A stretch of 5,258 nucleotides of DNA from Pseudomonadota bacterium (GTDB taxonomy: Bacteria > Pseudomonadota > Gammaproteobacteria > Burkholderiales > SG8-39), in contig QGUL01000157.1 in assembly GCA_003242425.1 (NCBI GenBank), forward strand, positions 1 to 5,258, read 5' to 3'. Shown here piece after piece: positions 1 through 5,258 of this stretch (its first letter is position 1; each line of letters opens with the position of its first letter). The notes under the pieces were generated by a model. The model did no database searches. It worked only from the letters and a program-made list of their open reading frames with translations, and was not told where the DNA came from. Position numbers and translations under genes: made by a program.

Positions 1-253
1 AGGCGGAAAAATCGACCACGGTGTAGAGATTGCCCCGGATGTTCGTCAGCCCGCGGAACCAGTGGCGCGTCAGCGGCACCGGCGTGATGGCGGGCGGCGG
101 AATCACTTCGCCGACTTCATTGAGCCGGAGCAGCCACAGCTCGCCGCCCACCTGCACACCCAGGCGGGCGCTGACGGCCTCGCTCGCCTGCGCCTCGTTG
201 AGGCGGCGAACGAGTGCCTGTTGGAATTCGCGTAAGCTGACCTTGCGCGCCAT
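1..253 (-). CDS. pilI: PilI, CheW-like adaptor of the twitching chemosensory system (partial, N-terminal 84 residues)
   Basis: CheW-domain scaffold expected to couple the pilus chemoreceptor PilJ to the histidine kinase ChpA/PilL at the inner face of the cytoplasmic membrane. The gene runs off the left edge; only the first 84 codons are present, against about 175 residues for family members I recall. A charged N-terminal helix (about residues 5-28) is followed by the start of the CheW fold: VGGELWLL (about 35-42), then NEVGEVIPPP (45-54). The hallmark GLTNIRGNLYTVVDFS (68-83) corresponds to the G..N.RG.....D element of CheW proteins. The ATG at 253-251 lies 9 nt after the pilH stop, with only a weak GAGCG upstream, so translation is probably coupled to pilH. 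A generic CheW cannot be excluded from the fragment alone, but the pilG-pilH context makes PilI by far the best call. Confidence 0.88.
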   Translation of the reverse strand, partial: MARKVSLREFQQALVRRLNEAQASEAVSARLGVQVGGELWLLRLNEVGEVIPPPAITPVPLTRHWFRGLTNIRGNLYTVVDFSA

Positions 254-262
254 GTCGCTCGA

Positions 263-640
263 TCAGGCGGCGGCGTTGTGAAGGCCGGCGATCTTGGACA
301 GGAGCTGCTGCGGATCGATGGGCTTCACCAGGTAATCGACGGCGCCCTGGCGCATGCCCCAGATCTTGTCGGTCTCCGCGCCCTTGCTGGTGCAGATGAT
401 GATGGGGATGTCCTTGGTCGCTTCGTCGCGCGTGATGCTGCGCGTCGCCTGATAGCCGTTCAGGCCGGGCATGACCACGTCCATGAGGATCAGGTCCGGG
501 CTTTCGCTCTTGGCCTTGGCAATCGCCTCCTCGCCGTTTTCCGCGGTCACCACCTGATAACCCTGCTTCGCCAGGGTCTCCAGCAGAAACTGGCGATCGG
601 TGGGCGAGTCGTCGACAACGAGAATCTTGTGTATAGCCAT
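263..640 (-). CDS. pilH: PilH, CheY-like response regulator of type IV pilus twitching
   Basis: Stand-alone receiver protein of 125 residues (I recall about 121 for Pseudomonas PilH), with no output domain. In the Pil-Chp pathway it receives phosphate from ChpA and modulates pilus extension and retraction. The receiver signature is complete: acidic pair D10-D11 after KILVV, phospho-acceptor D54 in LILMDVVMPGLNGYQ, switch residues T84/S85 in IICTSKG, and K106 in YLVKPID. The start chosen is the ATG at 640-638, because a GAGGA Shine-Dalgarno sits 5 nt upstream. An in-frame ATG at 652-650, forming TGATG with the pilG stop, would add MRTN but overlaps that ribosome site. The gene lies between pilG (11 nt upstream) and pilI (9 nt downstream), and this order, with the TSKG and WGMRQGA segments, separates PilH from other CheY-like proteins. 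Confidence 0.93.
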   Translation of the reverse strand: MAIHKILVVDDSPTDRQFLLETLAKQGYQVVTAENGEEAIAKAKSESPDLILMDVVMPGLNGYQATRSITRDEATKDIPIIICTSKGAETDKIWGMRQGAVDYLVKPIDPQQLLSKIAGLHNAAA

Positions 641-651
641 GTTCGTCCTCA

Positions 652-1053
652 TCAAACACGGGCGGCGGCGTGCGCGCCGACCGTCTTCAGCAAACTGTCC
701 TTGGTGAAAGGTTTGGTCAGATACTCGTCCGAACCCACCATGCGCCCGCGCGCGCGATCGAACAGCCCGTCCTTGGACGACAGCATGATCACCGGTGTCG
801 AGGCGAAGCGGGCGTTCTTCTTGATCAGCGCGCAGGTCTGGTAGCCGTCCAGACGCGGCATCATGATGTCGCAGAAAATCAAATCCGGCTGATGGTCGGT
901 GATTTTCGACAGCGCATCGAAACCGTCCTCGGCCAGGATGACTTGGCAACCCGCCTGCGCGAGAAAAATCTCCGCGCTGCGACGGATAGTGTTGCTATCG
1001 TCGATCACCATGACCTTGATGCCGGAAAGATTCGGTGTTTCGCTCACCTTCAC
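652..1053 (-). CDS. pilG: PilG, CheY-like response regulator of type IV pilus twitching
   Basis: Stand-alone receiver of 133 residues (Pseudomonas PilG is about 135), acting as the other CheY-like output of the Pil-Chp system; in Pseudomonas it promotes pilus extension and links to cAMP signalling. Visible residues: D18-D19 in VMVIDDSNTIRR, phospho-acceptor D62 in CDIMMPRLDGYQTCALIKK, S92/S93 in VIMLSSKDGLFDRARGR, and K114 in YLTKPF. The long matches IMMPRLDGYQTCALIK and TPVIMLSSKDGLFD are very close to PilG as I remember it. The start is GTG (1053-1051) with AGGGA 3 nt upstream, and a second GTG two codons in (1047-1045) is possible. First gene of the visible pil cluster; its upstream region (1054-1374) is gene-free and should carry the promoter, though no convincing -35/-10 pair was found. 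Confidence 0.95.
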   Translation of the reverse strand: MKVSETPNLSGIKVMVIDDSNTIRRSAEIFLAQAGCQVILAEDGFDALSKITDHQPDLIFCDIMMPRLDGYQTCALIKKNARFASTPVIMLSSKDGLFDRARGRMVGSDEYLTKPFTKDSLLKTVGAHAAARV

Positions 1054-1374
1054 AAATCCCTGTGTTCTGCGCCCTGAAACAGCCGGCCGGCTGCGGGCCT
1101 ATGACAGAGATATAAGCATGAGCTTCGTCGCCCGGGCTATTGGAAATTCGCACGTTCGGCCAACTTTTTAACGCGCTTTCTGAGCAATCGTACGAGTGCG
1201 CGCGTCAAACGCCGCCGACGGTGGGCCGCAGAGCAGGCCGGTGTGCGCACACGCGGCCGCCGGCCCGGCAAAAAACGTGCAGACCGGAGGGCGCCCACGT
1301 GCGCCGGGTAAAAGGCTAGTGGCCGGCGCGGGCGGCAGCCGCGCACCTCGCCGGAGTAGAAGACACCGCGCGGA
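1054..1374. other. Gene-free, palindrome-rich stretch between pilG and the rubredoxin gene
   Basis: No credible gene on either strand. The stretch holds several perfect palindromes: CAGCCGGCCGGCTG (1080-1093, 27 nt upstream of the pilG start), TCGTACGA (1188-1195), GTGTGCGCACAC (1241-1252) directly followed by GCGGCCGC (1253-1260), and CACGTG (1296-1301). An A6 run at 1270-1275 reads as T6 on the minus strand, just after ACGTG...CACGT (plus coordinates 1297-1301 and 1275-1279), a weak candidate terminator for the rubredoxin gene. The AT-richer segment 1101-1170 (including GATATAAG and CAACTTTTTAA) is the most likely place for the pilG promoter, but I cannot assign a -35/-10 pair. Whether the palindromes are operators, RNA hairpins or GC-bias by-products is open. 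Confidence 0.6.
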
Positions 1375-1560
1375 TCAGATCTCGACCATCTCGAAGTCTT
1401 CTTTGCGCGCGCCGCACTCGGGACAGGTCCAGTTCGGCGGCACGTCCTCCCAGCGCGTGCCGGGCGGAATGCCTTCCTCGGGCAGGCCCGCTTCCTCGCT
1501 GTAGATCCAACCGCAGATGAGGCACATCCAGGTTTTGTAGGCTTGGGTCGTCTCGGCCAT
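1375..1560 (-). CDS. Rubredoxin, [Fe(SCys)4] electron carrier
   Basis: Small cytoplasmic one-electron carrier of 61 residues, close to the usual 52-60 for a single-domain rubredoxin. Both iron-binding knuckles are present: C13-L-I-C16-G-W-I-Y and C46-P-E-C49-G, with W44 just ahead of the second pair and a central PEEGIPPGTRWEDVPPNW segment (27-44) that is typical of the family. The acidic C-terminus (KEDFEMVEI) is also usual. The ATG at 1560-1558 is preferred because it gives a family-length protein; a TTG three codons upstream is the only alternative, and neither has a clear Shine-Dalgarno. The gene is divergent from thiD and points towards pilG, 321 nt away. The electron donor and acceptor cannot be read from the sequence; alkane hydroxylase or oxidative-stress partners are known for rubredoxins, but none is encoded here. 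Confidence 0.95.
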   Translation of the reverse strand: MAETTQAYKTWMCLICGWIYSEEAGLPEEGIPPGTRWEDVPPNWTCPECGARKEDFEMVEI

Positions 1561-1576
1561 TCGAATCAAAACTCGC

Positions 1577-1582
1577 TAAAAT
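1577..1582 (+). promoter_or_regulatory. Candidate -10 element of the thiD-thiE(-hemL) transcript
   Basis: TAAAAT (five of six to TATAAT) in the context CGCTAAAATGCG lies about 80 nt before the thiD ATG, in the short divergent gap. No acceptable -35 is found at 16-18 nt upstream (CGGCCA at 17), so the assignment rests on the -10 alone. It would give a leader of about 75 nt that contains the hairpin at 1612-1644. Confidence 0.25.
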
Positions 1583-1588
1583 GCGTCG

Positions 1589-1617
1589 ATCTTACCGCGC
1601 GGTCGCCGCCATGTGGA
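1589..1617 (-). promoter_or_regulatory. Candidate sigma70-type promoter of the rubredoxin gene
   Basis: On the minus strand TCCACA (1617-1612) and TAAGAT (1594-1589) are separated by 17 nt; each matches four of six consensus positions. The -10 ends 28 nt before the rubredoxin ATG. The palindrome ACCGCGCGGT (1594-1603) abuts and fills part of the spacer, where a repressor could act. Weak match, assigned by eye. Confidence 0.25.
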
Positions 1618-1644
1618 CCGTTGGCCATGCAAGCGCGGTCCGTA
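1600..1644 (+). promoter_or_regulatory. thiD leader with two mutually exclusive hairpins
   Basis: GGACCG (1615-1620) pairs perfectly with CGGTCC (1636-1641). The stem extends inward through TTG/CAA (1621-1623 with 1630-1632, with GCG at 1633-1635 bulged) and outward through two G-U pairs and one A-U pair to 1612/1644. The same GACCG (1616-1620) can instead pair with an upstream CGGTC (1600-1604), because GCGCGGTC occurs twice, at 1597-1604 and 1633-1640. This is the geometry of a switchable leader, 19 nt upstream of the thiD ATG. No thi-box (TPP riboswitch) sequences such as CTGAGA were seen, so it is not a recognisable TPP aptamer. Function is inferred only. Confidence 0.3.
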
Positions 1645-1663
1645 CAACCCCACACCGATTTCC

Positions 1664-2503
1664 ATGTCCGCTCCCCTGCCGCCCATCGTGCTCACCTTTG
1701 CTGCGACGGACCCCACCGGCGGCGCGGGCATCCAGGCCGATCTGCTCACCCTGTCCTCGATGGGTTGCCACGCGCTCTCGGTGGTGACCGCCGTCACCGT
1801 GCAGGACACTGCGGGCGTCGAGGGCGTGCAGCCCGTCGACGCGGAGTGGGTGAACGATCAGGCGCGCATGGTGCTGGAGGACATGGCGGTCTCGGCCTTC
1901 AAGATCGGCATGGTGGGCAGCGCCGAGAACGCCGCCGTAATCGCCGAGATTCTGGCCGACTATCCGGACGTGCCGGTGGTGCTCGATCCGGTGCTCGCCT
2001 CCGGACGCGGCGACGAACTCGCCAACGAGGCCCTGATCGACGCGCTGCGTGACCTGCTCATTCCGCATACCACGCTGCTCACGCCCAACAGCACCGAAGC
2101 GCGGCGGCTCGCCGCGGACGAGGACGAAGACGAGGCGGAGCTCGGGCTGCACGAATGCGCGGCGCGGCTGCTGGACATGGGCGCGCGCTACGTGCTCATC
2201 ACCGGGACCCACGAGAACACCGCGCAGGTGATCAACACCTTGTACGAAAGCGCAGGCATCGTGCGCAGCGACCAGTGGGAGCGGCTGCCGGGCAGCTATC
2301 ACGGTTCGGGCTGCACGCTCGCCTCGGCCATCGCCGCGGCGCTGGCCAACGGCCTCGACCTGCCGGAAGCGGTGCGCGAGGGCCAGGAATACACCTGGCA
2401 GACCCTGGCCGCCGCCTTCCGGCCGGGCATGGGCCAGTACATCCCCGACCGCTTCTTCTGGGCGCGCGAGCTGAGCGACAACGCCGAGCCGGAGGAAGAA
2501 TGA
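1664..2503 (+). CDS. thiD: ThiD, hydroxymethylpyrimidine / phosphomethylpyrimidine kinase
   Basis: Cytoplasmic ribokinase-superfamily enzyme that phosphorylates HMP to HMP-P and then HMP-PP, the pyrimidine half of thiamin. It has 279 residues (E. coli ThiD is about 266). Motifs: TFAATDPTGGAGIQAD (11-26) at the substrate-binding N-terminus, VTAVTVQDT (41-49), FKIGMVGS (79-86), VVLDPVLASGRGD (105-117), TPNSTEARRLA (140-150), LITGTH (178-183), and SYHGSGCTLASA (211-222). In the last, C217 sits where ThiD enzymes carry the GxGC cysteine instead of the GxGD aspartate of other ribokinases. An acidic patch DEDEDEAE (152-159) follows the TPN motif. The ATG at 1664 gives the family N-terminus; a GTG at 1613 would add 17 unlike residues. 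No Shine-Dalgarno is visible. It overlaps thiE by 4 nt (ATGA), so the two are translationally coupled. Confidence 0.95.
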   Translation: MSAPLPPIVLTFAATDPTGGAGIQADLLTLSSMGCHALSVVTAVTVQDTAGVEGVQPVDAEWVNDQARMVLEDMAVSAFKIGMVGSAENAAVIAEILADYPDVPVVLDPVLASGRGDELANEALIDALRDLLIPHTTLLTPNSTEARRLAADEDEDEAELGLHECAARLLDMGARYVLITGTHENTAQVINTLYESAGIVRSDQWERLPGSYHGSGCTLASAIAAALANGLDLPEAVREGQEYTWQTLAAAFRPGMGQYIPDRFFWARELSDNAEPEEE

Positions 2504-3120
2504 CAGCCTTGCCCCGCGGCCTTTACGCCATCACCCCCGACGAAACCGACACCGAGCGCCTGCTGGCCCTGGTACAGGCCGCCCTGCAGGGCGGCGCCGC
2601 CATTGTGCAGTACCGGAACAAGCAGGCCGATAGCGCCTTGCGGCGAGAGCAAGCGCTCGCATTACTGCCCTTGTGCCGGCGTGCGGGCGTGCCGCTGATC
2701 GTCAACGACGACCTCGACATCGCGGTGGCCATCGACGCCGACGGCCTGCATCTAGGCGCCGACGACGGCGACCTCGCCGCCGCCCGCGCCGCGCTGGGCC
2801 CCGGCAAACTGCTGGGTGCCTCCTGCTACGACCGCCTGGAACTGGCGATCGAGGCGCGCGACCGCGGCGCGGACCACGTGGCCTTCGGCGCGGTATTTCC
2901 GTCGTCGACCAAGCCCGGCGCCGTGCGCGCGCCCCTGACCCTGTTCGGGCAGGCGCCTTCCGCGGTCGGGCTGCCGGCGGTGGCCATCGGCGGCATCAAT
3001 CTGGAGAACGCCCCGGCCGTGGTGGCCGCGGGTGCCCACGCCATCGCCGTCATCAGCGCGCTGTTCGACGCGCCGGACGTGGAACAGCAGGCGAGGGCCT
3101 TCGCCGCACTGTACCGCTAG
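2500..3120 (+). CDS. thiE: ThiE, thiamin-phosphate synthase
   Basis: Joins HMP-PP (the ThiD product) with hydroxyethylthiazole phosphate, releasing pyrophosphate to give thiamin phosphate; a soluble TIM barrel. It has 206 residues, normal for the family (about 205-220). Motifs in order: GLYAITPD (7-14, first strand), IVQYRNK (35-41, pyrophosphate-binding), [10 protein letters not shown] (66-75) with N69-D70, DGLHLGADD (81-89), LGASCY (105-110), [17 protein letters not shown] (125-141) with the STK loop, VAIGGI (161-166) and AVISALF (183-189). The ATG overlaps the thiD stop as ATGA, and GGAGG (2491-2495) lies 4 nt upstream, inside the thiD 3' end. The tight coupling to thiD fits consecutive steps of one pathway; the thiazole-branch genes are not in the window. 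Confidence 0.96.
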   Translation: MTALPRGLYAITPDETDTERLLALVQAALQGGAAIVQYRNKQADSALRREQALALLPLCRRAGVPLIVNDDLDIAVAIDADGLHLGADDGDLAAARAALGPGKLLGASCYDRLELAIEARDRGADHVAFGAVFPSSTKPGAVRAPLTLFGQAPSAVGLPAVAIGGINLENAPAVVAAGAHAIAVISALFDAPDVEQQARAFAALYR

Positions 3121-3129
3121 CTTCCATCA

Positions 3130-3153
3130 GGCCGGCGCATGCCCGCGCCGGCC
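3130..3153 (+). repeat. Perfect 9-bp inverted repeat (hairpin) in the thiE-hemL gap
   Basis: GGCCGGCGC (3130-3138), a 6-nt loop ATGCCC, and GCGCCGGCC (3145-3153). The hairpin starts 9 nt after the thiE stop and ends 10 nt before the AAAGG ribosome site of hemL. No T-run follows on either strand, so it is not a standard intrinsic terminator. It could attenuate, stabilise the thiD-thiE mRNA end, or set relative expression of hemL. Confidence 0.6.
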
Positions 3154-3175
3154 GCCGTTCCCTAAAGGTAGGACA

Positions 3176-4450
<1,275 letters not shown>

Positions 4451-4485
4451 AAACCCAAAACGAAAAGGCCGGCGCAAAGCCGGCC
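4451..4485 (-). terminator. Intrinsic terminator of mscL (between convergent hemL and mscL)
   Basis: A perfect 7-bp stem, GGCCGGC (4467-4473) / GCCGGCC (4479-4485), with loop GCAAA, starts 5 nt after the mscL stop. On the minus strand it is followed by TTTTCGTTTTGGGTTT (4466-4451), a T-rich tail as expected for Rho-independent termination. On the plus strand the stem is followed by CGCGTCTAAA, so it is poor as a hemL terminator, although it may still act as a 3' stabilising hairpin there. Confidence 0.75.
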
Positions 4486-4490
4486 CGCGT

Positions 4491-4916
4491 CTAAACGCGC
4501 TTCAACGCGTCGCGGATCTCGCGCAGCAGCACCACTTCCTCGGGCGGCGGGGGCGGCGCCTGCTCGGCCGGCGGGCTCTCGCGCCGCAGCTTGTTGATCC
4601 ACTTCACCATCAGGAAGATGATGAAGGCGAGGATCAGGAAGTTGAGCGCCACGGTGATGAAGTTGCCGTAGGCGAACACCGGGATGCCGGCCTCCTTCAG
4701 CGCCGCCAGCGTACGCGGCGTGCCTTCGGGAATCTCCTGCAGCGCGATGAAGTAGTTGGAGAAATCCAGCCCGCCGGTGACGCGACCCACCACCGGCATG
4801 ATCAGGTCGTTCACCACCGAATCGACGATCTTGCCGAAGGCGGCACCGATGATGACGCCGACGGCCAGATCCATGACGTTGCCGCGGATGGCGAATTCCT
4901 TGAACTCCTTCAGCAT
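4491..4916 (-). CDS. mscL: MscL, large-conductance mechanosensitive channel
   Basis: Homopentameric inner-membrane channel that opens under high membrane tension and releases solutes during hypo-osmotic shock. It has 141 residues (E. coli 136). N-terminal amphipathic helix [18 protein letters not shown] (1-18), the TM1 pore helix with [24 protein letters not shown] (18-41), a periplasmic loop (about 45-75), TM2 (about 78-104, rich in F/I/L), then RR and a linker with five prolines (121-125). The cytoplasmic helix [16 protein letters not shown] (126-141) completes the usual architecture. The ATG at 4916-4914 is chosen because it begins the family N-terminus and has a strong AGGAGG (4928-4923) 6 nt upstream; an earlier TTG would translate the ribosome site itself. 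It lies 31 nt after the mgtE-type stop, probably on the same transcript, and ends at the hairpin terminator. Confidence 0.96.
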   Translation of the reverse strand: MLKEFKEFAIRGNVMDLAVGVIIGAAFGKIVDSVVNDLIMPVVGRVTGGLDFSNYFIALQEIPEGTPRTLAALKEAGIPVFAYGNFITVALNFLILAFIIFLMVKWINKLRRESPPAEQAPPPPPEEVVLLREIRDALKRV

Positions 4917-4947
4917 AGGCCTCCTCCTCAAGGGGTCCGGGACGCCA

Positions 4948-5258
4948 TTACATCAGGAAAAGCGTCGCCAGCCCAAGAAAAATGAAGAATCCGCCGGAAT
5001 CGGTGCAGAAGGTGATCATGACCGAAGAGCCGAGCGCAGGATCCCGGCCGAACTTGGCCATGGTGATGGGAATGACCACGCCCATGGTGGCGGCGAGCAT
5101 CAGGTTGAGCGTCATGGCCGCGGTCATGACCAGCCCCAGGGTGTAGCTGTCGTAGAGCCAGTAGGCCACGAGCCCCAGCAGGCTGCCCCAGATCAGCCCG
5201 TTACCCAGCGCACCCGCAATCCCCTTCTCAATACGCGTTTTGGCCTCCAAGGGCGGTG
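4948..5258 (-). CDS. mgtE: MgtE-type magnesium transporter, C-terminal end (partial)
   Basis: Only the last 102 codons are present; the gene enters from the right edge. The segment covers the end of the MgtE transmembrane domain: a charged connector (EAKTRIEKG), then hydrophobic helices around [36 protein letters not shown] and VVIPITM, the loop [11 protein letters not shown], and a last helix with [19 protein letters not shown]. The TD-x-G motif corresponds to the region of the Mg2+-binding aspartate in the MgtE pore (D432 in the Thermus protein, as I recall). Known family role: a homodimeric Mg2+ channel gated by N-terminal CBS domains, which lie outside this window and so cannot be checked. 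It ends 31 nt before mscL on the same strand. The wider SLC41/MgtE family is certain; the exact subgroup is less so. Confidence 0.9.
   Translation of the reverse strand, partial: PPLEAKTRIEKGIAGALGNGLIWGSLLGLVAYWLYDSYTLGLVMTAAMTLNLMLAATMGVVIPITMAKFGRDPALGSSVMITFCTDSGGFFIFLGLATLFLM

Noticed and set aside
263..949. PilH reading frame extended upstream to 228 codons
   Set aside because: The first 103 codons lie in another frame of pilG and do not resemble a protein domain; PilH proper starts at 640 with its own ribosome site.
1150..1163. Sigma54-like sequence TTGGCCGAACGTGC (minus strand) upstream of pilG
   Set aside because: The GG and GC elements are 8 nt apart instead of the required 10, so it does not fit a -24/-12 promoter.
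1137..1346. Arg-rich 69-codon open frame on the minus strand in the rubredoxin-pilG gap
   Set aside because: GTG start with no spaced ribosome site, composition dominated by Arg and Ala as expected for random GC-rich frames, and no recognisable motif. A small basic peptide cannot be fully excluded.
1561..1663. TPP riboswitch upstream of thiD
   Set aside because: No CTGAGA or other thi-box core is present, and the gap of about 100 nt is barely long enough for the aptamer plus an expression platform.
4917..4931. Upstream TTG start for mscL giving a longer MRRRP N-terminus
   Set aside because: Those codons are the AGGAGGAGG ribosome site itself; the family N-terminus MLKEF begins at the ATG at 4916.

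Overview
The window looks like an ordinary piece of chromosome from a GC-rich gammaproteobacterium. The evidence is the PilG/PilH/PilI twitching chemosensory genes, a two-Cys-pair rubredoxin, a ThiD of the type ending in a GSGCTLASA-like motif, a glutamate-1-semialdehyde aminotransferase (C5 haem route), MscL and MgtE. Gene order resembles what I recall from Xanthomonadales/Chromatiales-type genomes. That placement is from memory, not a search. Base composition is uniform and there are no mobile elements, RNA genes or CRISPR.

Layout. On the minus strand, 1-1053 holds pilG, pilH and the N-terminal part of pilI (running off the left edge), packed 9-11 nt apart as one operon. A 321-nt gene-free stretch (1054-1374) follows, rich in short perfect palindromes. 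Next comes a rubredoxin gene on the minus strand (1375-1560). It is divergent from a plus-strand block of thiD (1664-2503), thiE (2500-3120, ATGA overlap with thiD) and hemL (3176-4450). Convergent to hemL are mscL (4491-4916) and the C-terminal end of an mgtE-type Mg2+ transporter gene (4948 to the right edge), both on the minus strand and probably one transcript. A GC hairpin with a T-rich tail on the minus strand separates hemL from mscL.

Function. PilG and PilH are the two CheY-like outputs and PilI the CheW-like adaptor of the Pil-Chp system controlling type IV pili. ThiD phosphorylates the hydroxymethylpyrimidine moiety, and ThiE joins HMP-PP to thiazole phosphate to make thiamin phosphate. 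HemL makes 5-aminolevulinate for tetrapyrroles. MgtE imports Mg2+ and MscL is the emergency osmotic release valve.

No new multi-gene system is visible. The most interesting unexplained features are non-coding: two mutually exclusive hairpins in the thiD leader (1600-1644), a palindrome between the divergent rubredoxin and thiD starts, a perfect 9-bp hairpin between thiE and hemL, and the palindrome-rich pilG upstream region.
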